This document shows positions 25,296 through 39,400 of a DNA stretch of 64,000 bases, one piece after another. The translations under genes were made by a program, and so were the position numbers. Source of the stretch: Vanilla planifolia (lineage: Eukaryota > Streptophyta > Magnoliopsida > Asparagales > Orchidaceae); the NCBI GenBank assembly GCA_023846275.1, contig CM043869.1, forward strand, positions 15,595,501 to 15,659,500. Reading direction: 5' to 3'. How positions within the stretch are numbered: the stretch's first letter is position 1; every line of letters starts with the position of its first letter. The notes beneath the pieces are model-generated. The model did no database searches. It worked only from the letters and a program-made list of their open reading frames with translations, and was not told the origin of the DNA.

Positions 25296-28200
25296 TATTT
25301 TCACTAGAAAGTTTTTGAAAATTTAATACACTAACATGATATTAAATTTCATAAAATTTGAAGCTCATTTCATATGGCTTCTCCTTCAACAAAATGGTGT
25401 AAATTTTTTTTAACAAAATAGTTAATGTTTCGAAACTACAATTTAGGGTTGTACTCACAAAGAGCTTTTAAAATAGATGTTCACAACCATTTTCTATGTT
25501 AAAACCACATCCAAATATGGTTATTAGAATGGATAATTATTTCTTCAAAAGAATCAAAACATAAAGCAATAAAATAATAAGTAATCTTACTTATTGACTA
25601 AAGAAGAATGCATAACACAAATCATTATCCAAAGCATCCTTAATCATAATGATTCAAGCATTAAAATTCATGGAATGTCATATTGCATTTCTCCAAATAA
25701 TGGCATATTGGAAATATTTCATGAATCCTAAAAGAGATTTTTGAGAATTCCAACTTTAAGAAAAACATAATGAAAAATACATTGCCATCCAATAAGTTGT
25801 AATTTAAGTTTATATAAGGTGTATAAGGGATAAGTGTAAAAAGGGATACAAGTTGAGTTAGAAAAGAATAGTAACCCCCTTGAATGGTCTTAAATAAATT
25901 ACATGGGGGTGTTAGTGATGAGTGACACTAATCTATTGCCTGAAAGCATAATATTAATGACTAAATGATGTTATGTCCACATTTGATCATCAATGAGTTT
26001 TTGGAACTTCTTAGGACTCTATAGCTAAATACAAAACATAAAAGTGATCTAAAACAAATAAGAATAACTTATGGTTCATCTTGTCCTAAGGTATTAGGAA
26101 AAAATATCATTAATATAGTATAGAAATACGAAATACAATAAAATTCCAATAATTCAATTGATATTAAATGCAGTATATGATAATAACTTTTATTGTATGG
26201 TGATCTGACCAAATCATGGAGGTTCTCAAGAGAAAAGACTCGAGAAGGATGAAAGTTTGCTTTTAAAAAAAGCTATGGACAATGAAAGATGCTAAGGATA
26301 TATAATTTAGTTTAATATAACATTCAAGATGCATTAGTAGGTCTTGAAACCTGTTCTAATGAATACAAGGTGAATGAAGATAATTATGAGAGTAACAATC
26401 TTATCTGAAAAAGTATTAGGGTAGTATTGTTACCATTATATATTGAGTAAAAGATCTCAAGAAGATCTCACAAAGTGTTATCATAACTTGAAAAATATGT
26501 CATAAGAGGAAAGAAGCCTTTAAAAACATTCTCAAGATATCAATAAGAGCTTTTAAAGAGTTAGCATAGTGAAGGATGAGAAGGACTTGTGAGTTTTTTG
26601 TACATTTCATTAAGGAAAGAATGGTCATGCCGATGTCTAGTGGATGTTAGACAATGTTCATGAAGGTTTTCTCCTAGAGGATTGAGAGGTAAATGGGATG
26701 AGTAAAATTAAGAAAAATTATATTAAGATATATTCATAAATATTTTAATTATATTTTTATTAGTGAAGTTTTGGAGAATTTTTTTCTATCACATTTTGGA
26801 TTATTTAATTTAGATTTATGTAAATAAAGTTATGTTCAATATGTTGAAGTTCAATGGGACTGGCGCTCAATGGGCAGGATTTAGAATTTGAATTATATAA
26901 AAGAATTGCATGAGATTTTATTTTAAAAGGTTGATACAATGGCTTGATGTTGGGTTTAATCTATATAGATTAGTTTTTTCTATTTTTATTTCCCTTTGTA
27001 TTGTTTTAGGGACCCTAAAACAAATATAAAAGGAACCCTTGAGCTATAAGGGATGAGAACAAGGTTGGAGTTCTTGCCTTAGGGGATAGAGTCAGAAAAA
27101 ATCTACTTTTGGTTGTTTTATGCTTTGGGTACACCAACATTATTTAGGTCTTGATGTAGTGTTGATAGGAATTCTTAAAGTCTTGCATTGATTACAAAGA
27201 GTTTTGGAGTATAATTTACATTATTTTTAGTTTTCTTATCTTGAAGGATTGGATTTTTCTTGTTATTCTATGAAATTTTTTTAATTTTTGTTTCATTATG
27301 TTTTTCATCCCCTTATGTTTGTGAGGACACATCAATGATGGATCATCAAGAGGGTTGTGAAATTCTATATTTGTCTCATTACCCGTTCTTACAAACTTGG
27401 TCAAATAGAACTTACAAAGATCTATGAGTTAAAATGGGTTAGATAATAGAAGTGTTATGATGTGGAATTAGCATTGTGATTTTTTTGGCATGGTAGTGAA
27501 GAAATTCTCCACTCATACTTTTACCATTATTGAGTGCAATATATCTTGAGATAAGTATGACTAACCAAAAAAATTGAATTTTCAATCAGAAAAACTTATG
27601 GCATAGTTCTTCCATAAGAATGGTTGAGATTCTAAGTGCTATTAGATAGAATCAAGGATTTACGCTTATACAAGAGAATGACATGTTTTAATTTCATTTA
27701 GACATCACAAGATTACTCATCCCTATAAAATTTCCAATAATCTCATAAATTTTGTAACCAATATTTCCCTTTGAAAGGATTTTTGTAGAATCCTTGATGT
27801 GGATTGATAATATCATCTTTTAATTATTGACAAGTATTAGGCTACAACTTTCTTTCAAGAAAAATAAAATCGGTTACAAAAAATTGTAGACATAAAGACA
27901 TTGACTACATTTTCAATATCATTTTCATCTTTACCATCTTTCCATGCCAATAAAATGAAACATCTCTTAAGGAATGTCCTAGATAGTATCTAAGGCTTAA
28001 ATTCATTTTGCAATACCATTATGCGATTGATTGTTTGGTAGTTTAGGCCACATTCCCATAATAAATGGACATTTGAAATCAACTTCTTGCTTGTGTGATC
28101 AATTGCAACACCCTTAATCACTAAATAATGTTCTTATAACTTTCTTGTTGATCATAACTATTTGTAAGAAGTACATGATAACATAAATGATGGATTTAAG

Positions 28201-28915
28201 ACATGTGCAATTATATCATAAATATTTTTATGATAGTTTTTTCAATTATTAAAGGTTTAAAAACTAACAATAAATGGGGTTTCTAACTAATTTTTTACTA
28301 TATAAGAAATTGTTGTTAATTTTGTCATCATCGTGTCATTATATGTAGAATTCACTATTGTTCTTAATGCAATTGCATTGTTGTTTAGATGTTTGTTTGC
28401 AAATTTTGCTCCAATTGTTCACAAATTATTGCTAATTTATTTCTCATATAAATTTGAACAACTTACATTGGTGGAATTACCTTCCTTGCAAAGCTACATA
28501 GAGCTAATCATACATAACACACATATCCACAAGATCTACAATAATATGGTAAATATATGTGCTAAAAATAATAATTACAAAATAATAAATAAAATATATA
28601 TATCTTTAAAATAATAAAATGATATTAAAATAATGATAATTATAATGATAACAATAAACATGCTTGACATTGTGTGATTAAATGCACGCAAGAACAAGTC
28701 TTTGATATGGTCAAATAAAGATTAAATGCAGAATTATGTTTTGTATAAAAAATACTTTTTTATCCTCTTTCTCCTGTAACCAAAACGCTACCAATCAACC
28801 TTATCTGTCCACTAAAACACCTACCATTCCCTTGGTTCAAGGTCATCAGGTGTACTCATCACACACTCTTTGCAATTGAAGTCTTATTAAGTGGGAATAA
28901 ATAACCATGCCAAAG
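25296..28915. other. AT-rich intergenic DNA with unassigned repeat-like pieces
   Basis: No host gene is supported. Part of it looks LTR-like: near 26,990-27,060 'gttttagggaccctaaaac' is followed by TATAAAAGGAACCC, a TATA-type box in a palindromic setting. No second copy was found in the window. Minus-strand (27,216-27,404) and plus-strand (28,333-28,614) open frames are short and unrecognised. Confidence 0.4.
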
Positions 28916-29460
28916 TGTAGCATCCCATTATTTAAAATTGAAGGGATAAATTTAAATAAAAATTTTGACTTTATTTTGAATATAACAATGAAAAGTCTTA
29001 TTGGAAAATTTTTGAAACAAAGTTGTGAGGACCACTGTATATTGAAGACCCCTAAAAGGGAGGGGTGAAACATAATAAATCATAAGTAATCTAATATTAA
29101 TAATACTTTTAATGGAACAAGAAGTAGTTTGATCATAAAACAAATGGTTGAGACATTGAGAAATGATAATATTTCAATCCTAAGCATATTTTATAGGAGA
29201 AAATGAGAAAAATATCAAACCATACTAAAAACTTATGAAATTAGTATTTAAATGAAGAGTCAGAGGAATATATTATTTTAAGAAAGGTTCAATTAGCTTT
29301 AGGAATCGTTTGGAATGAAAAATACAAAAGATATAAAATCTCATAAAGTTTTCATTTAAAAGGATAATTTAATCTCCTATGTATGTGCTTGACTGAGAGA
29401 GAGAAAGAGAGAGGACACATTATTAAGATGCATAAGCCCTAAGAATCCATGAGAAAGGTG
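28916..29460 (+). repeat. Possible LTR start (TGTAGCATCCCA)
   Basis: TGTAGCATCCCATTATTT matches the first 12 bases of the LTR-like insertion at 521-2,869 read on the minus strand. It is followed by similar A/T-rich sequence, 'cccctaaaagggaggggtg' and a (GA)n-type tract near 29,395. No end, partner or internal part was found, so this is weak. Confidence 0.3.
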
Positions 29461-29875
29461 AAAATAATAAGAAACCCTTCAAGGAATAAGAAATAATAAA
29501 TTATAGAAGGGAAAATTACAAAGAGATCTTGTTAAGGAGACAAGCTGAGTCTCCTTTATCAATTTGATTTGGTTTAGGAGGAAATGAAAAAAGATCCAAG
29601 TTAAAATGCATAAGTGGATTACATAAGAGTTAGATTATATCATTATTACTTTGGTGATCGATGTTAGCTTTATTGAAAAAGATGAAAAAGGTTAAATCTT
29701 GTAGATATATGAATTTAGACGATCTGATAATCATCCAAAGTGGATTAGATAGTTCATTAAAGATATCAAACAATCTAATAATTTTTATATTTTGGGTCAT
29801 AAGTCTTTGTTGGATACTTGGTGGATAATTAATAATTGTCCAATGAGTATAAGATGGCTTGACAGAAGTGTTGTG
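29461..29875. other. Unassigned AT-rich DNA
   Basis: No gene is supported. A 111-codon minus-strand open frame (29,630-29,965) runs through it and into the repeat-like sequence that follows. Its product has no recognisable domain, and its bias is that of AT-rich chance sequence. Confidence 0.4.
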
Positions 29876-30300
29876 TCCATAATGTACACCAAGAGGGGGT
29901 TGAATTTGTTGTGAAAGTTTTCTTAATTCTTTTTGAAAGGTTACATATGTAAAGTGCTTTTTCAAATATTTAAAGTAATTGAAGGTTACAAAAAAGTAAG
30001 AAAGTAAACATAAAAATAATAAAGAAGGAACATAATGTTTTTTAAATACTTTGACTCATGTACACCCTAATCCATATGATATTAGGCTTCCTTTTTAGTT
30101 CACCACTTTACCACTTCTAGGTGGAGAACCCTATTAGAAAATAGCCTTTTCATAATTTAATCATAACCAACACCAATCATTTAATAGTCTTGAGCTAGGG
30201 CTACACTCCATATTCAATAGCCTAGAGTTGGGCCGATGGTAAAAAGAATAATGAATAATTACAAATCAAGTCTACAAAATCTGGACAAATATAATAATAC
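29876..30300 (+). repeat. Dispersed repeat with 'aagagggggttgaattt' signature
   Basis: A phrase near 29,889 (CCAAGAGGGGGTTGAATTTG) is followed by an A-rich 'aagtaagaaagtaaacataa' stretch and later by 'ttcaccactttaccacttctaggtgg'. I recall this layout from a widely spread non-coding repeat of plant genomes that begins with an AGAGGGGGGGTGAATT-type phrase. The family name is uncertain and no ends are visible. Confidence 0.35.
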
Positions 30301-33040
30301 AAGTATAATAGCTAATGGATTGAGAATAAGATTACCAATTTACTCAAGAGCTTTTGTCATGTGACATTTGTAGAAAATTAAATGATATTCAACTCTTTAG
30401 TTCTTTCACTAGAATGCTTCTTTAAAGACGTTCACTCGGCTTCACCATATGTAATTGATATAACAAGATAAGCTCATAATCCTTAACAAAATTCCCTCCT
30501 AATAAATATCAATTCTTTATTAATTTTGTATCAATCATCTTAGGTTGTTTTGAAGGGTTCATATAGACAAAGGATCCTTAGGATCTCCCTTAAATGGCTA
30601 GCAACATTCACATAATAGCTATAATAAACTTGTTATTCTTATCAAACTAGTTGTTGTATACTTTTTCTTTTGTATGTACCATATGTCAAAATGTACATAC
30701 CATGCATTGGTAGCATTGTATAATATACAAACTATATAATATAAATAATGTATTATTCTTGAGTCTTGGGTTTCCTCCATTTTACCTTGTGCATTATTTA
30801 TCATCAACTAAATGTATTACATGCTAAACATAACATATTGTTTATAAGTCTTGGGTTTTCACTTTTGTTCACTATCTTTCATTGGATGTCTAATTAACTA
30901 AATATATTATAGATAAAAAAAATAACATGCTATATATTATTCTTGGGTTTCCTATATATTCCTCTTAGCATATAGTCTTCTAACCAGCTTATATTGCCTA
31001 TTTAAACTTCACATCAGAGATTAAAAATAATAGATTATAAATCTTCAGTGTTGGCTATAAAGCTTGGCATAATATCCTTCAACTAGTGTATTATGGTCAT
31101 TGAACCACACATACTATATGTTATAATGAATGTATAATACAAAATCCATGATTTTTAATTATCTCAAATAGTCCTTTTAAGTTAGAGTACTTTTCAAAAT
31201 GTATTAGATGTACCATATATAACAGGTCACATGTTACAGGTTTAGATCAAATTTATCCAATTTTTTCCCTTTGTCTTTCTAAACATAATTATTAAGGCTA
31301 TTTAATGATTACACTTAAAAACTCACACATATTTACTTTAAAAACCATTTGTATGCAACTTAAAGTTCTTCATACAAGCAATTTAGGATGAAACATGAAT
31401 GCTTATGTCTAATGTAGTACATGCTCTTGAAAAAACTAAGTAACTTAAATTTCAATCTTTATATATGTCATAAGTAATTGTAAATACCCTTAAAGTATGT
31501 TAGATAAATGATCACCATGGTTGTAGACTTCTTCTTCCTTTGCATTTAACTTGATTTGCCACTTTAGAGATTTCTTTCTTCCACACCATTATTAGTGAGC
31601 CATGAGTCTACTTATCTTAACGTAACCTATAAAGCACAATAAGTAGACATGTTAAACCACATAATAAACATTTGAAAAATTTGTTGCCATCAAAATATGA
31701 TATTTCTCTTAAGGGATAGTCTAATAGGGACCTAACAATAAATTAGAAAATAGCTCAAATGAATATTCTAGGTGTCTAAGTTCATCAAACACATATCAAA
31801 CAATTTGATGAATTGGACCACCAATCTAGTAGGTTGATAAATGGTCTGATCAAGCTTTTTAAACTTTGGTTTGATGGGGCAATGGTGACTCAAATTATGA
31901 ATTTATATCATATAAACACTTTCAAAAGTATGGAAACTAAATGTTTGCTTGGTAAAGCATTACATGTAGTGGGTGCTTAAAAGGAAACAAATACATATGC
32001 ATATGTGTATAACTTTAAGAAACAAATAAAAGATATAAAAGGGAAAATAACCACTAGAAATGAGGTAAGTAATTTGTATAGTCATACTGTGCATTTGGCT
32101 GATGTTTTAATGATATTTGAAATGTCATTTGGTAGGCATTTAACCAACTTATTAATGTAATTTATGTGATCATTGATGTAATGTTGATGGATTATCAATT
32201 AAACATGTGTATATAAACTAATGGGATGAGTTACAATTGGTGTGATTTGTTGGTTGTGCACATGTCTAAATATCACATAACTGGTCACTAGTATTTTATA
32301 TAACTAAAAATATTTGAGGATCATGTATAAGCAAACATTATGTGTCATTTTACAAGTACAACCAATGAATTATATGCTTAAATGCAAGATTTATAAATGC
32401 AAACGTATGAATAAATGACTAGGCGGCCAATTGCAATTAAACATTGTACATACCAAAGAAAAAGACAATCAAAATTGATAAAAGGTCATAGAGAAATGAG
32501 AGAAATGGAAATATTATATATCAAAATGACAAATAAAAATATCTTGTAAAAGTATACATTTAAATGAGAAATAAATCCAATAAGGTTATACAATATTCAA
32601 AATAGGAAGATTTAACTAATAAAATTGGTAACAAGAAAAATAAGCTATAAGGAAAATGAACAAATATGATTCATAAAATGCTTAACGTTTTGCATTATAT
32701 AATATATCTTACTTAAATATCACAATACATAGGAAAGAATGTTATATTGTTTAAATTTATTAAAGACTGAACATGTGATATAACCTACCTAAATTTGTAT
32801 TGTTTGGCAAGAATATGATTATGTTTACATGTTAGTTGTTTAGCCTATGATGTTGGCTCAACCTAATTTGGCATTAACATTTTTAGGAGTTATAGATGCT
32901 CATCATAGAACACAAGGGGAGCATTGAAAAAATGACTAAACTAAGAAATAAGTGATGGCAAAGCTCTATAATGCTTAATCTATTATATTTTGACAAACTC
33001 AAATATTTGGAATATTGTAAAATATTATGTTATTTTTTAA
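30301..33040. other. AT-rich DNA upstream of the copia fossil
   Basis: No gene is supported. Some of it may be the gag side or LTR of the copia element that becomes recognisable at 33,041, but no convincing gag motif or LTR pair was found. The small minus-strand frame at 30,619-30,807 is unrecognised. Confidence 0.4.
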
Positions 33041-33717
33041 GAAACAAGTTCCTCCCTAGAAAACAATTGTCCAAGGCATATGACCAATAATCCAAGCAAG
33101 TTCACAATGTTAGAACTCAAGGATGGAGGATTTGTAACTCTAGGTGGTAACTTAGAAAAAAAAGGAATTAGCAAGGTTGGCATGCTTCAAACTTATTTCA
33201 TAAATGAAGTTCCTTATGTTCAAGGTTGAAAGCATAAGTCATTAAACATTAGTCAATTACATGATAAGGGTTTTAATATAATCTTTCGTACCTCATATTA
33301 CCTTATGAAGGAAAAAGTACATGTTGTATTTGTTGGATATCAATAAGACAATATTTGCATAATTGTTCTAATTGATTCAAACCATAGAAACATTTGTCAT
33401 AAAAATTAAATTAAATCAAAAAATATATGGCATAAGATATTAGTACATGTTAGAATAACACTATTCATAAAGCATTTAGATTTGACCTAGTGAATGGTTT
33501 ACATTCATTAGATCTTAAAGTTGAGAGTCTATGTAGTGCTTATCAAAAAGGAAAACAAATTAAGGCATCATTCAAATCATTAAAAGAAATAAATACATCA
33601 AGTCCTTTAGATTAATGCCTATGAATCTATTTTGACATATGTAAACTACTAGCTTAGGGGAAAATACAACTTAGTCGTAATAGATGACTATACAAGATTC
33701 AGATTGATATTATTCTT
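33041..33717 (+). mobile_element. Ty1/copia pol fossil, first part (protease end to integrase)
   Basis: Translation shows the copia order. A CPRHMTN-like protease neighbourhood lies at about 33,067-33,090. It is followed by FTMLELKDGGFVTLGG (33,102-33,150), the GAG-pre-integrase segment with LNISQLHDKGFN near 33,245-33,280, and the start of the integrase core, YNLVVIDDYTRF (33,665-33,700). It stops exactly at the 5' end of the GC-rich LINE and resumes after it. The copy is old and broken. The protease/integrase style resembles SIRE/Maximus-type copia, by inference. Confidence 0.8.
33706..33717 (+). repeat. Target site duplication, left copy
   Basis: GATATTATTCTT here is identical to 40,662-40,673. 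The two copies flank the GC-rich LINE, and the copia integrase frame runs up to this one and continues from the other. Confidence 0.88.
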
Positions 33718-33770
33718 GAGATACCAAACGGACGCGAGTTAGGGACCCCGCCACCGTCGGAATCATCTCC

Positions 33771-34060
33771 CGATCCACCTCCGTGACCGGAACCCCGCCG
33801 CTGCCGCCTCCTCCTTCACCTCCCATTTCCACCTCGAACCTAACCACTACCATGGCCCGATCCACCTTCGCGGCTGGAACCCTCCCTCTGTCACCGCCAA
33901 ATCCTCCTCAACCTCCTATTTCCACCTCGAACCTAACCACTACCATAGCTTGATCCACCTCCACGGATAGAACCTCCCTCCTCTGCCACTGTCGTCGCCG
34001 CCGCCTCCTCCTTTCACCTCCCATTTCCACCTCGAACCAAAACCAAAACCGCCTCCTCTT
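33771..34060 (+). repeat. Tandem monomers in the LINE 5' region
   Basis: There are three consecutive units of about 87-93 bases, starting at 33,771, 33,858 and 33,951. Each begins with GATCCACCT, continues through a 'ggaacc' or 'gaacct' word and a CCGCCGCC-type stretch, and ends with CCCATTTCCACCTCGAACC or near it. The units have diverged by perhaps 15-25%. In some animal L1 families, tandem 5' monomers act as the promoter; that role here is inference. Confidence 0.8.
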
Positions 34061-34325
34061 TTGCCTCCCTGTACTCCTGACAGGCTAGGATTTGGAGTGT
34101 TTTTGCACGTCATGTCGCGACGAAGATGACGACTCGGGACCCACGCTTTATGGAGTTCAAATTTCAAATTTCTGGCACAATTTGAGTTGTGCACGATGCC
34201 CTGGCACATAATTAAAACCTTTGGGTGTCCTGCGGAGTAGGGTACCTGGCCCTGCAAAATTCTGTTTGTGGTTTTCTTTCTGCGCGCGGGAAATCCTTTG
34301 CTGGTGCTATTAACACTGTTGTGAC

Positions 34326-36160
34326 TTGGGAAGTGTTGTGACTACTCTTGTGTTTTTTCTAGTATGCTATTATGGCTGGAACAAAATAAAAAAAAGTATT
34401 AAGAATGTTTATGATGACAAAGGAGCTCATGGAGAGACGGGATTTGTTACTGGTGATTCAGGTGAATGCTCAAGAAATATTGAGACGACAAGTGTGGTCA
34501 CTACTACAATCGGTGCAGAGGATGATGATTTTGCTATGTGCATTGCTACCTTTCTGAAGTCGCCGAGTGCACATACACATGGGCTGGAGTTGATGTCCCA
34601 TTAACTCGCCAAGTGGCACTGATGGAAATATTGTGAATGAGACTCGGTCTTTAGATGAGGATAATGCTGGTTTGGGGCCTAAAGTCAGCTTCAAGGAAGC
34701 TCTTACTGCAAACAACACTTGGAATAGAGGAGGTGTTTCATCCTTTGTCAAGCTAGCGCTTATAGATATTAAGGAACGTGTGGCAACTACGTCCGATTAC
34801 TTTTAGAATGATGTAGTCCTCATGTTAGCTGAGGCAGCTGTTCGTCGCAGAAACTTTCACCAATTTGATCTTGTTGGACGTGTTTATGGGAATACTCTTC
34901 CCTTCCATGTAATCATGCGACTATTGGTAAGGCGCTAGGGACATCTTAAAAATTTTTTGGTCCTTGACTTAACGTTAGGATGTTTTTGTTTGCATTTTGA
35001 CACTATTGATGATAGAAACATGTTTTAGCTTGGAGGACCCTAGCAAGTTGTGGTACAAGCCATGGGTTTGGACATCTGGACCCCAGATTTCCATTCGTAT
35101 GTGAAAAAGGCCATGTGTGCACCAGTTTGGGTGAGGCTTCCTGCACTCCCTCTTGTCTATTGGGATGTCGAGAACATTATTAGGATCGCAAAGACTATTG
35201 GAGAACCTTTTTTACTCGATGGCTGGACGGGCAACTTGCAATGGACGTCCTTTGCTCGGGTTTGTGTTAGAATCGATTTATCTAAACCATTAAAACCTAG
35301 AATGTGGCTATGTGGTGAACTGGGCAAGACCTTTCAGCCATTTGAATATGAAGGATTACTGAGGATGTGTTTCTCATGAGGCCATGTTGGTCATGCTGCG
35401 GAGCAATGTATGTATGATCCTAAGTCTGCTATGAAACAAAAATCACGTCTTGCACCAAGCTGCACAATCATGACTGAGTCAACGATGGTCGTGCCTACGC
35501 ATGGCCCTCTGCATGGCAGCACGCATGCTTTCGTAATAGCCCCTCGACATTTGGCTTGGTGCGCGTGCCTGTGCACGCTACTGCAGTAGGTCCATCCTCT
35601 ATGCGCACGCCTGTTGATGCAAATGTGCACACTACCACTCCCTCGCAAATGCATGAACCGCATGCTGCTGATGTCTACACCGTGCAGGTGACTGTGGATG
35701 GGGAGGCAGGACGATTGCCATGGGGTATGCCTGACAAGTTGGACATGGATCATTGTCAGAATGCTGAGGAAAGTTCCATGAAGGAGGGCCTTGGATCATG
35801 GATGCTCATGCAGCCAAGGCACCGAAGACTCTTTGCAAATGGACAAAGAAGTGAAGGCCTCAGACAGGATAACCCTACATTAAGGGAGGCACCTAAGAGT
35901 CGTAGGAGTTATGATGGTCGCGGGCAAAATGGTGAAGAAGGAGGAGTATATCAGTTGTGCATATGCAGGAGAGCAATAGGAGGATTTGGGCTCGCAACAG
36001 CTCAAGGAATAGGAGCGAAGTGGCGGTGACTAATCAACTTTCTGCTGGAAGTCAACCTACAGATATTCCGATCAGTGAGGCGACTAAGTGGAAAAATATT
36101 ATGCAATCTACTATTGAGGATGACGTATATGCTTATGATGTATCTCAAGCAAGGCGTTGA
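34326..36160 (+). pseudogene. LINE ORF1: DUF4283 and zinc-knuckle RNA-binding protein
   Basis: Plant L1 ORF1 makes a nucleic-acid-binding protein that coats the LINE RNA. The readable part begins near 34,630 with SFKEALT at about 34,687-34,707. A DUF4283-like core follows at 34,800-35,340, with DIWTPDFHSYVKKAMCAPVW and later ARVCVRIDLSKPLKPRMW. A CCHC knuckle follows at about 35,368-35,409 (CFS-GHVGHAAEQC); its second cysteine codon has become TGA. The C-terminal part to 36,160 is low in family features. Besides that stop there is one in the DUF4283 part (near 34,804), and the reading frame shifts at least twice. The true start is unclear because no ATG opens the whole frame. About 300 bases separate it from ORF2. 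Confidence 0.8.
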
Positions 36161-36463
36161 GGGGGGTTGCTCCCCGCCTACACTTCGTGGAGTGCAGATC
36201 TCTTTCTTGGGTGAGCTATTGTGAACTGCAGGTGACAGAGAGAATTCCTGGGCGAGTTGTGATGCCCATGGTTAAGAGGCTAAGTGCTTGCTGCAGCCAT
36301 GGTGGGGGCTTAGGAGTTGCGCCTCTGCGCGGTGCGCGGAGGTCATTGTGGATCGGCCTACTTCTCTGTGCGTGCAGGGCAGTGATTGCCACTGCACGTG
36401 GCCTGTGCGCTTTTGGTGTGTGGTTCTGTGGGGCTGTTTGGGGACTACTTTATACAATCTATT

Positions 36464-39400
36464 ATGAAGATTACTATATGAAATATTAAAGAGATCAGAG
36501 ATAGAAAATCAAGACTTTATCTGCAAAGATTTGTAAGAGATCAGGATGTTTTTGCAGTTGCATTGGTAGAGACCAGGGTGCAAAGTTGCAGTCGTAAAGA
36601 AGCTGACGTGCTCTTGGGAAGGGACTAGCTGTATGAGATACAGCCTTCAGCTGGGAAGTCTTTGGGCATTGTTGTTTTGTGGAGAAATTGGCCAACACTC
36701 AAGCTTTTTAGGAGCTCTCTGCATGTGATGTCTGTTCAAATTGTGCATTCGGGTGGTGAATTGATGAACTGTTGCTTTGTATATGCTCCAAAGGAGGTCC
36801 ACAAAAGGAGAGTCGTATGGGATTTTTTAAGAGACGAAGCCGAGTCAAGCGTGCCTCTTATTATTATTGGTGATTTTAACTTAGTTATGTCTCAAGTTAA
36901 GAAACAGGAGGGAAAAGAATTCATCCATAGGCAGGGTCAAATTGAGTTCTCCGAATTGATCCATGATCTTCAGCTGGAGGATTTGGGGTTTATTGGAAAC
37001 ATATACACTTGGTGCAATGACAGATCAGAGGGAGCACGAATATGGGAGAGACTGGATAAAGTATTGATGAATACTCAAGGTGTGTAGGCGTTTCCTACTA
37101 CCACAATTACTCACCTCTCCCAGATTGGCTTGGACCACTGTCCGCTTTTGATAAATTTGGGGAAAGGACAACAGCAAATTGTGGAGAGCATAAGGATATA
37201 ATTCGAGGTACATGGTTGGATTCCCTGCAATCGATGGGGGTGGTGATGCATGCATGGAAAAGGAGCACTCTTAGCAATCGTATGGAAGGACTTTCCATTA
37301 GGGTCCGTAGGGCCTTGGTTGCCCTCCGAAACTAGAGCAGAAGGGAGACGAGGATACTTATTAAAAGGAACAAGGAGCTGGAAAGTAGAATTAACTTGCT
37401 TCAAATGAAAGAGTCGAGTGTGGGGCTGGATGTTGAGTAAAGTGCTGCCCTTGGCCAGCTTATAACTAAATTTCACAAGAAAAGTGCATTAGAGGAAAGA
37501 TGGTGGTGGCAACGTGCAAAAGTGCAGTGGGCTCAACTTGGTGACCAAAATACACGATTTTTCCATGCTGCAGCAACAACTAGGTGGCATAACAACCGAA
37601 TTATGTGTATGAAGAATGATAAAGGGGAGATTAATACTTCGACTGATGGCATCAGTGATATTTTAACCCATTTCTTTGAAGCAAAATGGAGCAATGACAT
37701 GACGACCTCTCCTCTTCGACATTTCTCACCACGCGCATGCCTCTCGGATGTTCAAGCGCAAATGCATACTCTTAGGGTCACAAAGGAGGAGATCATTTAT
37801 GTGATTAGGGCCCTTGGGAAAAATAAGGCACCTGGGATTGATGGGATCACTGCCGAGTTTTTACATGACTACCGTGATATTACTCAAGAAGATATTGTGC
37901 AGGCGATTTTGCAGTTCTTTGAGACTAAGCAAATGCCTACATCCTAGAAAGACACATTAATTGTTCTTATTCCCAAGAAACAAGGAGCTAATAGGTCTGA
38001 TCAGTTTTGGCCAATCAGTTTATGTAACACAATCTACAAAGTGGTAGCCAAGGTTCTTATGGAGAGACTCAAGGTAGTTATGCCATATATTATATCACAA
38101 GAACAAGGTGCGTTTATCCCTGGTCGAGCAATTACAGATAACATTTTTATAGCACAGGAGATGGCATCTAGAATGCATTCCTCAGCATCTAAGACAGGTA
38201 TGAAGACCATCAAAATTGATATGGAACAGGCCTATGATAGAGTCAGATGGAATTTTGTGATAGATATGATGTGCTTCCTGGGGTTTTTTATGGCTTTGCT
38301 GGAGTGGATTGGCACGTGAATCTACTCACCCAAATTTGTGGTGCTAGTTAATGGTGTCAAACTTCCTTGGATTAAGGTGCAAAGAGGTCTTAGGCCTCTT
38401 ATCTCCTTACTTTTACTATTGTCACTGAGCATTTATCTGTGCTAATGCGAGACTACGAGGCACGCGCGCTGCTTGAATTTTGCTGTGCGCAGCGAACGCC
38501 AGTCGTGTCACATTTGCTTTATGCAGATGATATCATGATGTATGTGTCGGCTACACGTGATGTTGCGTGTGTTGTGCACACCATTCTTCAGGATTTCAGT
38601 AAAGCAGTAGGACTCAAAGTTAATCCAGCCAACTCAAAAGTCTTTTTTAGCAGAGTAATGAAGGAGAAAAGAAAAAACAGGATGGCTAAGAAAATTTGGA
38701 TGTCTAAGGGCTAGAATTTGATGTATCTTGGTGTTCCCATTTCAGCAAAGCTTCTTACTAAGGTGGACTTCAACTTCATTATTCAAAAATTGGAACAAGT
38801 CACTAAATGGCAAGTTAGGCCGCTGTCTATGGTGGGGTAGGGTCCTCATGATCAACTCAGTGCTCGTTGGCATTCCCAACCATATTATTGCTCACTGCAT
38901 GGTGCCCATAGGGGCAATTAATGCTATTGAAAAAGTAATAAAGAGATTTCTGTGGTGTGAAACTAGCAGTGCAAAGTCGATACATTATGTGGATTGGGAC
39001 ACCGTCACTCTACCCAAGGAGCTGGGGACTGGGTATTCGCGACATGCGTATATGGCAGCGCGTCCTGCAAATTAAGCAGTGCAGGAGAATCATCGCTAGG
39101 GAAGACAGCTTGTGGACTAACATTATGGCAGGCAAACTTGCTGGCACGTGCAAACCTTACAGTGCCCCACGCGGTGCGTCCCATGCTTGCAGGCTCACCC
39201 TAGACGCCATGCTGGATGCCATCTCAAGTTTCGTATGGAGGCTTGGTGATGGTTTGACCACCTTATTCATGGAGGATAACTGGTTGGGTTTCTTGCCTAT
39301 TATGTGGTGGCCTACCTATGTCAATATGGATGTGGTATGGCCAATCTTTGTGAGGGACTGCATGGTCGTGCCTGGAGTGTGGGATGAACATAAAATTCGT

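Noticed and set aside
26200-26720. Possible retroelement gag (a knuckle-like 'KNGHADV' segment)
   Set aside because: Only one short weak resemblance and no neighbouring domain; not enough to name an element.
29630-29965. Minus-strand frame of 111 codons
   Set aside because: No recognisable domain, AT-driven amino-acid use, and overlap with a likely dispersed repeat.
33940-34257. Glycine-rich minus-strand frame of 105 codons
   Set aside because: It is the reverse reading of the C-rich tandem monomers and leader of the LINE; the LINE explains this sequence.
35391-35753. Minus-strand frame of 120 codons
   Set aside because: It lies opposite the LINE ORF1 and has no domain; it is a shadow of that gene.
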